Source: Bursaphelenchus xylophilus (lineage: Eukaryota > Nematoda > Chromadorea > Rhabditida > Aphelenchoididae). From it: 64,000 nt of DNA. This document shows, piece after piece, positions 12,801 to 25,400 of the stretch. The notes under the pieces were generated by a model that made no database searches, had not been told where the DNA came from, and was given only the letters and a program-made list of their open reading frames with translations. The stretch's first letter is position 1, and each line of letters begins with the position of its first letter. The position numbers were made by a program, and so were the translations under genes. The stretch lies in assembly GCA_904066235.2 (NCBI GenBank), contig CAJFCV020000005.1, positions 9,667,501 through 9,731,500 of the forward strand, in the 5' to 3' direction.

Positions 12801-12984
12801 ATAAAGCATTTGGACGCGTTGCATGCCGCTTGACCCTGTCCAGGACTGTAAACAACATTTTTTCTGTCTATTTTTGTTTTCCCAACTTCTCGATAATCTT
12901 TTCCATTCAAAAGCACGTTTGGTTGTTCCCAATTCGTTTGCAATTTTTTTACTGCTCTTTTCTCCCTTTCCAAATTCGCTCTAA
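9821..12984. other. Intergenic region without a clear gene
   Basis: Apart from the foldback element at 10450-11242 I see no supportable gene. An open stretch at about 12002-12150 (plus), preceded by CCTCAG and followed by GTAAAC, reads SPVPCLYCRFHNHVAGPH and has balanced codons. It could be an isolated exon, but I found no partner exon in phase. Confidence 0.5.
10450..11242. mobile_element. Foldback element containing tRNA-like boxes in both arms
   Basis: Arms at about 10450-10783 and 10909-11242 are imperfect reverse complements, with both outer ends reading CGAGGGAATGGTCTGAACTT. Each arm carries a tRNA-like segment with a D-arm/A-box (TTAGCCGAGTGGATAAAGC, at about 10646) and a T-arm/B-box (GGTTCGATTCC, at about 10691). 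No convincing cloverleaf forms around them, so this looks like a tRNA-derived (SINE-like) module inside an inverted-repeat element rather than a working tRNA. Confidence 0.75.
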
Positions 12985-14164
12985 ATGCGGGCTGCGTTTC
13001 TACTTGTGCTTTACTGCATATTAATTGTTCGGAATACGACCTCCTGGCCTTTAAATTCCAAACACCAAGAGAATGGTAACGTTATATGTGTTATTTTTAT
13101 GGATCATACTAACAGAGGGAGTGCTCCAAGTTTGACGCTTAGATTTTCTTGAAACTTGACACAGATTTAGATTAATCTTTGCTTACACATATGCGAGACT
13201 CCAAACTCGCGGTTTGAAGAAACGACCGGAATTTTTAGATCAAAAGTAGGAAAAAATTACAGTTTTTTTGCGAATTTTATAACATGAAAAATTTGCAGGC
13301 CTATTTTTACCGTAGAGGGTAAACTTTCCATTTTTAAATAAAATAAAATATCATTCTTTTCTTGCGGCACTAGCAAAGATATATTTTTATATGGCCAAAA
13401 GATGTGGGCTGTGTACGAAGTGTGCGGAAAATTTAAAGAAAATCTGGGTATTTCAGTTGGGGTATTGCCTTGCAAGTACTGGGTTGTGCAGAAAGTTCGT
13501 TCGTTTTTTTTATTGTTCTGTGTTTGTTTTGCGTTGTCATAGATGGGGTTCATTTGTGTGTAATTGCCCTTCCGTGAACTGAAACAAAAATGAGGCAAAA
13601 ATTTTACATCTCCGTTTGCATTGTTTTCTCAATGTCTCACGTTTCAAAGAAATTGCTGTTTCCCTCTGACTAACCCTTCCACCGCAAAATGATTAAGGAT
13701 TATCAGCAAACATTTTCAAAAAGACTAAAGAAATTTTGCTATTTATAAAAATTGACCTAACGATAACCCAGATATTTACAGACATCCAGCTTCAACGACA
13801 AGAGTCCGCTGAGCTGGAGAAACTGTGGGCCAATCTAAACCAGGATCAAAAGAACGCGTTGTGTGATCGGAAGCTCTCTTCACGAATTGCTTTGCCAGGT
13901 AAATTATACTACTAAATATCAGTCTGTCGGGAAAATAATGTGGTTTCATCAGGCCTTGAAACCACCCATAATTTTTTTGCGTCGTGGCTAGGGGTTTGGT
14001 GTTCAACTAATATGAGCGACATATTTTCCTGCGACAAGTCCACATTATTTTCCAGACAAGCTGATAGTAAGTTTCGAATTTCTTTTTATCGCATTCCAAC
14101 TTCAGAAGAAGCCGAGCAGCGACGCTTACAACTCTTCTCCCGACATTGCATCATTCTTGGATGA
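12985..14164 (+). CDS. Small secreted peptide precursor (88 aa), novel
   Basis: Three plus-strand exons, 12985-13075, 13782-13898 and 14106-14164, join in phase (1, 1) to give 88 residues. Donors are GTAACG and GTAAAT; acceptors are ATTTACAG and AACTTCAG. The first 20 residues (starting MRAAFLLVLYCILIV) form a strong signal peptide. The rest is hydrophilic and helix-prone (ESAELEKLWANLNQDQKN), with two cysteines outside the signal. The C-terminus reads EQRRLQLFSRHCIILG-stop: a dibasic site followed by a peptide ending in Gly, the pattern of an amidated neuropeptide. I do not recognise a family. AATAAA follows at 14241-14246. The last intron contains a complete MITE. The function is inference; the splice model is read directly from the sequence. 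Confidence 0.6.
13108..13335. repeat. Dispersed repeat family B, half copy
   Basis: It begins GAGGGAGTGCTCCAAGTTTGACGC and continues through the TTTTTAGATCAAAAGT and CGTAGAGGGTAA blocks seen in the full copy at 63274-63704. It lies in the first intron of the small peptide gene. Confidence 0.65.
13919..14066. mobile_element. MITE, CTGTCGGGAAAATAAT family, inside an intron
   Basis: The left end CAGTCTGTCGGGAAAATAAT and the right end ATTATTTTCCAGACAAGCTG are inverted repeats. It fills most of the 207-bp second intron of the small peptide gene, starting 20 bp past the donor. Confidence 0.88.
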
Positions 14165-14240
14165 AAACAGAGAGCACAGTAATATTTTTAAATCTCACTT
14201 TATTTATTAGCATTTCAACAAAATGCCAATGATATTTTAT

Positions 14241-14246
14241 AATAAA
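14241..14246 (+). terminator. Poly(A) signal AATAAA
   Basis: AATAAA lies 77 bp after the stop codon of the small peptide gene at 14164. Confidence 0.45.
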
Positions 14247-14249
14247 TTT

Positions 14250-17200
14250 CAATAGGTCTTGGAACTTTTCCATTTTTTCAAAAAAAAAAGATTCTCGAAA
14301 ATAAAACAGTTACTGTACTGCCAAGTCGAATGAATGCAAGATTGTGGGTAATTAAATCAAGTCAATGAATTTTCTCGACCTTCGGCTGTTTAAAGCGCTT
14401 GATCAAAGTTGACGACGAAAGATTTTGGTGTTCCGAAGTCAAAGTTTGCATTGTAATAAAATTGGGGGTGCACTGAAACTCTGTACAACGAACATTGACA
14501 CAGAAAATATTGCTTACGAACACAGATTTCAGAGATCATAAGAGCCAAGTTTATGCCAGAATGAAGCTCTGTGCAATGATACCCTGCTATAACGAATAAA
14601 TTTGCTAGCTCCTTGCGATTCGTTGTCCATCGGAGTTTATGAGGGAAGGGTCACAACAATTCTCTAGATCTTGCCCAATTTTTGCCCACGTTTTCTGAAT
14701 AAGTCATGTACCATTTCCTGAATGTTTTAGCTTAGACTTTGCAGGCACAGATACGGTATTAAACTATCTTTGCGGCCAAGGCAGTACGCGAAAACGATAA
14801 ACGTCTTTACCAGTTTGGCACGGAAAGAATTTATTTTTTTGAGGATACACAGCCCCACGGTTGAGTTAGGTATGAAACTATTTATGTCAAGGTTTAACAA
14901 AAAGTCTCATATTTTCTCCAGCCTTCGACAAACAAATATCTCACTCATATTTCTGCAAAGTGCGAACTAGGGACCTCAAAAAAATGGTCAACGAATTTTT
15001 GCCAAGTTTTGTCAAAATTATTAGACTTCTTCTATGATCTGGTTATGCAATTTTTTACTCATTTATTGCTGAGAAAATACCGCGGACACATGTGTCTTTA
15101 GAAGTCATCACCCATATAAGCTTCTCCTGTTTGCCTATGATCACACTTCAGAAAAAGACTCTTCCGGAAAACCTCTGCCTTTTTGTTGTTGTTTTGAAAA
15201 TCCGCAAGAAAAACATCTTCGTCGCTTCGATCGTTTTGTAATATCACCCCTGATCTTTGAAATACCACGGCTCTGTTTACCGCCCTCCCCTCGATTTAAT
15301 TGCTTTCAGCCATTTGTGATTTCAGCTCTTGTAACTTCTTGAATCTTCTTACGGGAATTACAGCCCCTTTCATGTGAACTTTCATCGATCAAACGGCCCC
15401 GACCTTGAAACGAATTGAATGGTTACCCCTCGGCGAAACGTTGTGATATAAAACGCTCATCGTTCTTGGATGGTTTTACTTTTTCTCGGGTTTTATGAGT
15501 CAACTCGTCGACTTAGCTGCTGGAAAATTGGGGATCATGGGTTTTAGAGCAATAAACTTTTGGCGGGAAATTGCTACAAATACGTGTTGGATCTTTGAAT
15601 ATGTATATATGTATATATGTTTATTAATACGTTTTTGACAAATGAAATGTTCGAAAAGCAATGTTCAGGTTTGATTTAAATTTTTTACACGCCTTGGGCA
15701 TAGAATCTTATTTTGCGCTTTGCTGGGTCGACCGATATATTCAGCAAATCTTGTCGACGAGAGAGCGTACAAAATGCGGAGAGCGATCGGAGAGAAAAAA
15801 GCTTTTTGGCCACATCTCCGCCATGCTTCCGCCGTAAATGTTGCGTTTTTATAGGAATGTTTTTTTCTGCGGTAGAAGTAATATTCAGATTCAGACTTTT
15901 CATACATAAACTCATAAAAAATCATTGAATTTTTACCAACTTTTTTGATGACAAAACTCGGTTATTTCTGCGGATCAAGAGATAGGAATCAAGCATATTT
16001 CGTGGAAGAAAGTTGGCTAAATTTGCGCCAAGTTTCACTAGTATCTTAGTGTGACATTTCCGGCATATGCCATGCAAAATCAAGAGTTTTGATTTCTCGG
16101 CATGTCCAAGACAATTGTTGAAAGAAGACGACCCGAGGCGTAACACTTTATATGAAACTTGTCGATGGTTGTTTCAGCATAATAACTGGGTTTTCACACT
16201 TTCAAATGCCTGTTCAAAATCCCCACTACCCCAATTAAGCTCCCAACCCCCGCACCGAAAGTAATCTCCAAGCCGGAGTTACTATTGTATTCTCGCGTAA
16301 TCCCCCAGGCAAAAGTAGGCCCGTTTCACTCTGTAAACCTTTGTTCTTGACCTCATCTGTTCACCGGACGTGTTTCTGATCGGTTTGTGGTCTTACACCA
16401 AGGTCAAATTAATTACCTCGTTTTTTGATTCGTTTGCCGAACATTGTTGTAGAAAATGTGGTTTATTGAAGTGAACTGCGTGGGAGGCTTCGGTTTTAAA
16501 TGATTTGGGGTCTGGGTGAGTTGATTGCTGTTGGGAAATACCAAGATAATCGGGCTTGTCTATATGTACACGTATGTTTTAAACTTGGGAGTAATGGAGC
16601 AAATATGACGTAAAATTTTATCATCTTTTATTGTCAAATTCCTGGTTATGTCACGCATAAACTTGTTAGCCGCATGCTTTTTGGCGTTGGCCAGTGACTC
16701 ATCAAATCGACATTTTTTGGAACTTGAATCAATTATGATTTGTGAATTTTGATTATGAGAAATAGCCACGTTCGCGTTATTAATCAGGCTTTGGAAGTGT
16801 CTTGTTGTTCTTTGGACCGTATGCATATTGGTATAGAAATTTTTGCTGAATTTTGTAAGCTTATATTTTGATTGAGATGTGCTTAAAGTACGATGCTTAG
16901 ATTTTGATGAAACTAGGCAAAATTTAGCTTAATTTTGTCAACGAGATGTTCGAAATTCTTTTCTCGCGTTTTGCAGAAAAAACCGAATATTTCTCTCGGA
17001 CCTAGGTCAAGATTTCTTAGGATTCCTAAAAAAGACTTTTTTATCAATCTGTCGGGAAAATAATATGGATTTGCCGCGTCTTAGAACCGCCCACCACTTG
17101 CCGACGGTTAGCTACGGCTGAATATTTGATTTGCGACTGCTACGAGGCGAGACATTTTGCGACAAATCCACACAATTTTTCCGACAGACTGATATACCGT

Positions 17201-19755
17201 GTGGTCTAAAGATCCAACAAAATTTTAATCAGCACTTTTTTTATTTTTTGATATTCCTATTTATTTTATTTCCTTCTCATGCGTTCTTCACATTATCTCT
17301 ATGCCATAAATAATTTTCTGAGTGCATGGAATTTGTTATCACTCACTGAATTCCCCTTTTTGATGAGTTACAGTAGGGAACAAATTGTTCGAGTTTATCG
17401 GATTAGCATAAAATTGAACTCATTGTTGGGAATTTTATGGTTTAGCAGTGGTCTGATTTTGCTTACAGCTGGAGAATTGTTACCTTGCTTACAGTATGCT
17501 CTTGCATTTTGCAATGGATACACGTTCCAGAGAAGAATGATTTTAGACTGATTATTTCTGGATTTAGGCACTTCCAAGACCTGTTGAGGTCAACTGAACT
17601 TGACGAGGGTTTGATTTGGAGTTTGATTTGATTTGTGACCCCTTGGTCTTCTTCAGGAAATTTGTTTTGGCTTGACACTGATAGAACAAGTAAACCAGCA
17701 AAAAAATAAAGAAAAGGGCCGGGCCGGGTGTGGCTTTGAGTACCCGGTTTTTTAGGGACGTTAGCAAAATGAATTTTGAAAATGACCAAAACAACGATCC
17801 GATCTTGACAGTGTCTTGGCCACGGACTTATTAGGGAGCAAAAGCCCGGTCCCTTAGTCCTCGTGTCTGTCCCTGAGCATCTCGTTCGTATCCTAATGAT
17901 GTGATATTCATTTAAAAAAGATTTTCTAATATTTCTCCAATCTAATCGTTCCTGTCAAAGTATCAAAGTGCACAGTATGTCGTGCACTTCCTGGCATACA
18001 CAAACTTTCTCAAAATTGTGGATTCATCTAATTGCATCATGTTAATAACACCCTGCGGGTCGTACTCATGCAAAGTAAATGAAATGCGATTAGAAACGGT
18101 TGAATTATAATCCGGTAGCAGTCGCACGAATTCTCAGATGATAAGGGAAGTCACTGCTCTGATTGTTACACTTTTTGGGGTTATTAGTTTTAAGAAAAAG
18201 GAAGAAAATATGATTATCGAGCAGTAATTTACAAGACTTTAGTTTTTGTTAAATAATAAATATATACAAGCTACTTTGCAAGGGAATTGTAGCAGGTGAC
18301 TAAGAGTTACTTCAAATTTTTCACAAATACGAGGTATACTCCCCTTAACAATTCCTGAAATTAATAGCTCACGCTTTGCTGACGCAGATTTTCTAGCCAT
18401 CTTCGATGCCGAGAGAGCGCGCAAAACGAAGAGAGCGGTGAGAGAGAAAATCAATTTTTGGCCATATCTTTCCCAGGGTCATGATCAAAAAAATTGATTT
18501 TTTGTGTAAAAATTATTACCTGCCTAAGAAACAGGCAGGAAACTTTTTATGGAAAAACTTGTAAAAACTGCAATATTTTTGTCAACTTTGCACATAAAAA
18601 TCATGGTGACTTCCCGAAAGCGCGAGCTAGAAATCTCGAGCATATTTGTCATCTTTTTCTAAATTTTTGTAGAACTCTATAATAATAAATATTGCGTATA
18701 ATAAATATTGCATAAAAACAACTTACATCTAAAAAAGTTTGGCATAATCCGCCCTGTTATATAGTAAGACCTTATACGGTTTCAGGAATATATTTACCAT
18801 GCAGATCACACAATAGAATCGCACGACATCAAACGGAATGAACCTGTTCATTCCTTCAAATTGATTGTTCGTTGCAACACGTTGGAAAAAAAAATATTCT
18901 TAAAGATTTTGATGGGTGCATTCGAAGGACAATGGGTGTGAATCAGTCAAGTTTAGTCTTTTTTTGGGTTATACGCAAACATCTTTGCCGATTTATGAAT
19001 CTTTTATAAGACAAAAATTTTTTCAGTTTATTACAGGTGAAGTGGTGTGGCAAATCTTAGCAAATTTTGGTATGAAAAATTACACATTTATTTTTGCCAT
19101 GTAGTGCTTCCACAAAAATAATTTTGTTCCTTGCAAAACTGCTAAAGATATGGCCGTTTTCTCTCTGGCCGCTCTCCGCATCTCGCGTACTCTCTCGTCG
19201 GCAAAGATTGTTCAATATCTTGACTAAAGCGCGGGCTAAAACTTTCAGGAATTTATGCATGGGGTATGGCCGACGAGTGTACAAAATTTTAAGAAAATAT
19301 GAGAGTTTCACTTGGGATAATTCCCTTACCAAAGAATTTGGGTTTGTTTATAATAAAGTTTGCGAAAAATTTTGGTTTTTTAATTTTGAGATTTTTTACG
19401 ATTTTTTCAAATATTATTCGTAATTTTTGAAAGAAAACTTGCTATTTTTTTATTTTTTCAATTGCTGGCCAATTTTTTTTTTTTTATTTTGATTTTTTTC
19501 GATTTATATTTTTTCCGTGCTCTCCCTACATTTTATCCCTCAAAAACTTCCGTACAAGCCTACAATGCGATCATAAATTCAAGCGGTTTTTCAGAACAAC
19601 AACACAATAAACCTCACAAAATCCCCCCAACATCCGTGGGATACCATCGAATCGGGTCAAACTGTTCGTGAAATCGCGGCTTTGTCGTCGAAAAAACGCT
19701 TGCTTCGCGGTCGAAGATTGATCCACGCAGCTGATTAGGAAGGCAGTTTGGCAAG
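14250..19755. other. Repeat-rich intergenic region
   Basis: There is no supportable gene. It holds family-B repeat copies at about 14720-15010, 15700-16060, 16862-17035, 18335-18665 and 19085-19330 (the last inverted), and a MITE at 17045-17193. CTCTGTACAACGAA-type repeats lie at about 14475-14625. An open frame at 17279-17551 (plus, 90 codons, with a hydrophobic segment LLGILWFSSGLILL) has no splice partner and may be a receptor relic or chance. Confidence 0.5.
17045..17193. mobile_element. MITE, CTGTCGGGAAAATAAT family
   Basis: TATCAATCTGTCGGGAAAA at the left pairs with TTTTTCCGACAGACTGATA at the right. The interior resembles the copy at 2243-2390 (TTTGCCGCG..., GCGACAAATCCACA). Confidence 0.88.
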
Positions 19756-19785
19756 ATGGTCAAGACTTCGCCGGTTATGGATCAG
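19756..19785 (+). CDS. Candidate first coding exon of the SLC26 gene
   Basis: ATG followed by nine codons (MVKTSPVMDQ) ends at a GTGGGT donor in phase 0. The first firm transporter exon at 27266 starts in phase 0 after TATTTTCAG with no ATG of its own, so the join would read MDQ-PKFEAR and supply the missing start. The implied intron is about 7.5 kb and full of repeats. The phase match and the GC-richer context support it, but only a transcript can confirm it. Confidence 0.45.
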
Positions 19786-20828
19786 GTGGGTTGAGAGTTT
19801 TGATGATTTTTTATTAATTTTTGGATAGAATTACTTTTTTTAAAATTCTTATTATAAATTAGCAAAAATAGATAAAAAGGCTATGTCAGAATAATTCAAA
19901 CATCAAAAAAAATTTTTTTTGATGACAAGCGTGAAATCAATTCTCCTGTGTAATTTTTGGGGGTATGATTTTGTATTAGGGACCTAATAGACTTGATCCC
20001 CAAAGATTAGGCCTCCAAGAATTGCAGAAATTACTGCTGGCTCTCGCTTTAACTTGGCGACATATTGTACAAGAACGGTCTATAATGAGCAAATTCCATA
20101 GTAGTAATATGATATAAGCTCTTGGTAATAAAACCTCTCTAAAGCATGTCTGCAAACAGTCTGAATTACCTTGCCAGTAAATTAGGCGGCTGAAAAACCA
20201 TCCATATTGCCAGATCTTTCCCATCTTTTTCTATGTATGCATTTTTTATGAGGAAATGCGAATTTTTTGGCCATTAATATCCCTTTTTGTAAGTTTCTTT
20301 TCAACTCTCAAACTGTCTTATATTGATTTAACGATCCCATTCCACCCCTTTATTACATTACACCATCGAATAAATTATCTATTTCTGTTTTCTCCCATTA
20401 GTCAAAAGAAGAGCCATCTGACCTTTTTGGAAACAGAGCAAGTGGAGAAGTGATCTCTGGTTTGACAAAAAGACAGAATAAAAAGAGATAAAAGAGCCTT
20501 CGGCTTGTTCGATTCAGCTCAAAGTTCTGGAATATTTCTGGAAATTTGTTTTGACATCTGCAAACACAAGGGCTAAAGGGCAGCTAAATAAATGGACAGC
20601 AAATGGGTAATAAATGACCTCTTTTCGTGCTTGTCCGTGCCTGAGGCAGAGTGCAAAAAAACAAAAAATGTTGAAAAGATGGTGGCCAAATAGACTTTAT
20701 ATTCAGAGTAACGAAGGGCCAATAAAGTTACTTCTTTTGGAGGGTGTTTGGGAGAAAAAAGAAAGGGAAAAAGGGGGAAAGTGAAGGATTTTCTGTCGAA
20801 TTTTGAGTGGTTTTGATTGTTATATTAC

Positions 20829-20870
20829 GTCAGTCTGTCGGGAAAATAATGGGCGCGTTTCCCTGATATT
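20829..20870. mobile_element. MITE, CTGTCGGGAAAATAAT family, one end only
   Basis: Only the left end, GTCAGTCTGTCGGGAAAATA, is present. It breaks off where a mariner-type MITE begins at 20872, and the opposite end is not found beyond it. Confidence 0.7.
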
Positions 20871-20871
20871 A

Positions 20872-21226
20872 CAGGGTGTTTCAAGAAATTCCCCTATATT
20901 GCAGCGACTGCATTGCACTGTGCAGTCGCTAAATGGGATCGCATAGCGTTGCAGCCTGCCTCCTGATCCATTGTGCAAAAAATCTGAAGACTTTCCGGAT
21001 GCTGCAGTGTCACAATAACGCGTTTGAGATTAGTGTGATGGTCAAAGAAGCGATCAAAAGTCTTCGCCGAATACACTGCATTCCGCGTCGGCGTAGAAAA
21101 AAATCTTTTTAGGCAAAAAAAACCGCCCATATCCTTCTTTCTACTGCAAAAAAAATTTTTTGGATATCATGGCTAAGCGCCGAGAAATCGACGATTACTT
21201 TCCGGGGAATTTCTTGAAACACCCTG
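20872..21226. mobile_element. Tc1/mariner-type MITE with TA target duplication
   Basis: The left end CAGGGTGTTTCAAGAAATTC and its exact complement at the right end are flanked by TA on both sides (20870-20871 and 21227-21228). CAGGGTG-type ends with a TA duplication are typical of Tc1/mariner elements. The 355-bp interior has no transposase; one minus-strand ORF of 78 codons is not recognisable. Confidence 0.9.
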
Positions 21227-22074
21227 TACTTTAAAAGTTGTGCAAACAACGCTTAATTCTTTGAATAGCCAAAAGCCAAAAAAGGAAGCCCTTCTGTCAA
21301 GCTCAATTTTATAAAGAACCTATCCAATTTACAGTTGGATTGATGATTTAACGCAAAAAACACATTCAGTTCCCCAAAATTGCTTCCAAATCTCTCCATC
21401 TCATCTCCCACATTCCAGTGGTCATTCGCATCTGATGTAATCTCCCTCTCGTCACATACCACCCTTTTCTCGGCACTTTTCGGCTCTTTTTTCTTTTTCT
21501 GTCCATTCCTTCGGCCGAAGTGGGCTTTCAAACCGAAAAAATCCATTTCTCCTCGCTTTTTTGCCAAAACACTACGAAAGTTTGTTGTTTTCGAGGGGAA
21601 ACTTTTTTTAATTTCAGTTTTTTTGGGCTATAATCAATTCCAAAATACACTTTGCCCCATTTTCGTTCATATTTTGCCCTTTCTGATTGTTCTGCATAGA
21701 ATTATAATTTTTTTGCGCATTTTTTACTAGAGAACGCCATTTTTCATGTCTTAAAAAATTGGAAAATCGAGATTAGATAGAGCATAGATAGCCGTAGGTC
21801 AAGGAAATACCGTCGGGAATTCCTTGATTTATATCGAGGGCTAGAAAAGTGATGTAACCAGAGATTGATGTTGGTTTTCTACGGTGATTTGAAGGTGCAA
21901 CAAAAGTTGAGGGAGTTTTCGGAACGGCGCTACGACTTTTCAGGTCAAAGTTTTTCAGGCCAGTTCGGGTCAACGATACTATAGATTGCGTCGGTTGGTC
22001 TTTGTATGCATGGGGAGGCTAGGAGAACGCTTAGTTACTATGTAGAAATAATAAGATTTAATCAGGTTCTAGAA

Positions 22075-22400
22075 TGGCTTATCACCTATTTTGAGGTATT
22101 TTTAATGTACTCACATCAATAATATATATAAAAATTAGCCGCAAATTTTCGTTTTCCATATAAAAATAACGTTAGTAAAAGGTAAGGTTATAAAGAGTGG
22201 ACTTATTGCAAGTCATCGCCAAGTCTCCGCCGAGCCATCGCAGAGCGTCCGCGCGACAATCCTACAGCCTTTTCTGGTGGGATTTACCTGCCTTGCGCCC
22301 CGTATCAATCGATTTTGTGTTTACGTTGACTGTCGTCCACCGGAAACGTCGGGACGCGGGCTCGCACCCTTTTTTGGTATTATGTTACAAACATTGTTGT
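22075..22400. repeat. Dispersed GC-rich repeat, copy 1
   Basis: It shares its layout with 35545-36000: TATCACCTATTTTGA, then a run of GTACTCA...ATCAATAATAT, then CCGCAAATTTT and a GC-rich tract of CGCCAAGTCTCCGCCGAGC units. The direction is the same. A related tract is visible in reverse at about 4170-4212. Confidence 0.65.
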
Positions 22401-25400
22401 ATATCTTAACTCTGCCTGCAAAGCGGTAGCTAAAATTTTCAGTAATTGAAACATGACATACATAGGTGATGGCTGCAAAATTTGAAGGAAATCCATACGT
22501 CAATCTTTGAGGATTTTAATTTCTGTAACATACAGGTCATTTCTTACGCATTTCTCATCATTTTTTCCGTCAGCCCCACTTAATCATCTCTCTGTCCACT
22601 TTGACTTAACTTTTATCTCTCTTTACCACCTCTAATCCAAGGTCCATTTCAACGCGAAGATAAAAAGCAAACCCCCCTTTCTGCGCGACGTTAGACCAGA
22701 ATCCATTCACTCCTTTCTCCAGACGTTCTCCCCTCATGAGGAAATTATATTACCCGTCCAATTTTTGTTTGTCTATGACTTTTGAAAGGGGGGCTTTTTT
22801 TGCATCATCACGAGACCAGGAAAGGGAATTTTCACAGATCGACGACGGAGATTTGGGGATTTTTGTGGGAGATGAGCTGTAAATTTGGTAACAAATATAC
22901 CAAATGGATTTTACGGGGGGCTTTGGGGTGTTTTTAGCCTTTGAGAAAATATTATTGAATTATAAGCGAGATACGACTGTCAGGTTCTCTTGTACTTTTG
23001 GATGTATAATCTGCGTGAATCACATATCAATTCCTAAAAATTTAACTCTCGCTTAGCAATTGCAATAAAGATGTTCGGCGATTTTTGAAGACGAGAGATT
23101 ATATAAAATGATGAGGGAGTCAGAGAAACATTCTTGATGATGGTCTTGGCCCCCGAACTGATTTCCAAAAGTCCCCGCCAGACCTAGGTACTGTTATCAT
23201 TATTATTAATAACATTTTCATAAGGTGCGTGGACATTTGCATTTGCGGCAACGCGCAAATTTTTTGAAAAATTTTGACGCCAAATCTGAAGAAATCTGCA
23301 TTCCTTTGAGGTTACAAACATAAACTCCTTAATTTTTGCACCAAACCCTCTTTTTTGCATAAAAAATGTACAACAACTGTCCAAACAAACACTCTTCCCG
23401 CGAGTCTAAATTATTACCCATCCCACGTCTTTTCGATTCCAATATTTGCATTATCATAATTTTTACTCCCAGTTCGACATCTTCCCTTCGAAAAGCGCGC
23501 TCATTTCCATGGCATTTAATTGAATTTCTCGTAGGAAGCTAATCAAATACTCCCAAAATGAAGCACTAAGCTCGAATTGGTTTAAGGTCCAGATCTTTGG
23601 CGCGCAACCAGCGGCAAAATGGTAAGTCAGCAAAGAAGGGGACATTGAGTGTGGTTTGAGGGATGAAGAATGATTTTTTTCTTATTGTCGAACATCTGTA
23701 CAACGAATCCCGAGGGACCAAAAAATGAGTTTTTATATGAAGGCTTCGTTGTACAGAGTTGCATTTTGACCCAAAATTGGTTCTTTGAAACTTTGAAATT
23801 ACTTGTTTATTCGTTATAGCCAGGCTATGTTGTAACGGAGTTCATTGCACAGAGCCCTGCATAGATTCTCTCTGCATTTGTATGGTATGATGTCGCAATT
23901 TTTTAGTCGATAAAATTAGCCGGAAGAGAGGTAAAAATGAGGCCGAATTTGGAATCAAAAAGTATCAAAGAGACATAAAAAGAGCTTCGAAAAGAGCGTG
24001 CTTTTCAGAAAGGCAGCCAAAGAAATCTTTTGGATACTTTTTGCGGCATGAAAAGGGTCCTAAAAGGTATCTCAAAAATGTGCCTTACTCTGTAGAACGT
24101 ATCTTTTTTGAGCTTCTACGGTTTTGACAAAAAAATGGGCTTACCTCGATGGCCTGTTTGATATTCATGATGACAAAGTAACATTTTTAGACATTTTTTT
24201 GTCATTTTCATCCTTTTTTGGCATTGAAATTTTTCGATTGATTTGTAATTTTTTTGTTATAGAAAGTTCAAATTATATTATACAAAGTTTTCTTATAAAT
24301 AGTTTGATTAAACCTTAAGATCAAAGTATGATCTGCAAATGAGTTCTCCAAATTTTATTTTTTCTATGATTCAATCTGGAAATTTGGAAAAGAAACTAAT
24401 TTCCTTTTTTTTATTTACGAACGCTGGCGATCTTTGTCTTGACCACAAACTGAAGTCTTGATTGTTTTACTGTGGTCAAGGTCAAGTGATTCTTAGGAGA
24501 CAAATTGGCATAGTTAAAAAAGTTCTGTCTGTCGTTATACTACTAGAAGGAGATTGATGTGGGGCGGACAAAATAGAATATAAAAACTCTGCAAAACGCG
24601 AGTTGGAGTCTCGGATATATCTTTTGCTAAACTCTGAGCTTTGGGGTACCTCACTATGTTATAAAACTATTATAAAATACATGATTTTTGTTCAGCCCTT
24701 GTTTATTTTAGAGGATAACGAAAACATTCGAACGCTTCTAATTTCGCAAACCATAGATCCTCACTCAATTTCATTTCACGGGCAAATTGTTTACTCCAGT
24801 TTTTTTTGGTGAATTCGGCATTCGGAAAGAGTTTCTTTGTCCAAAAGGGTTCTTGGCTCAAATATCTCTCCTCCATTAGGCCTGAGAGCCTCAGAATTGT
24901 AAATTAAGTAAGTGAGTAACTGGTTTTTTGACTTTAATAGAATTAGTTAGTTACCTTCCTATCGAAAATAAAATTTCTGGCTCTACATCTTCCACCATTA
25001 TTTAAGAAATTTTCTCTAAAGTAAATGGCATATTAAGGCAGTTTTATAACTCAAAAAAACGCCACTTTGCTTTTGATTTCTGGTGGCTTGCAGACAGGTT
25101 TATGGGGTTTGTTTGGAGGGGGATTTTTCGATACAAATCTACCTACAATCAAATTTTGGAGTTCTCAGAGGAAAAAGAATTATTGCCTGAGGGTGCAAGT
25201 GGTCAAGTTGAAGAAAACTTGGATAAAGTGTTTATTGGCCCAGAGCAACCTCTATCTAAAATTTTCTAATCGCGTTATGCGGAAATATGGCTTTCCGCGT
25301 TATGCAGAAAACCTCCTTGATGTGGAACTTTGAAATTCAAAAAATCTCATTTTTCCTTTTGAAAATTTTTCTACAGTACTCAAATTTGACCTCAGACAAA

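Noticed and set aside
13257..13598. 113-codon minus-strand frame within the peptide gene's first intron
   Set aside because: It partly overlaps a family-B repeat and no second exon fits; the TTTCAG near 13578 is the only signal.
21253..21730. Overlapping frames of 104 and 116 codons
   Set aside because: Both are low-complexity (Lys/Glu-rich on one strand, Phe-rich on the other) from a pyrimidine-biased stretch.
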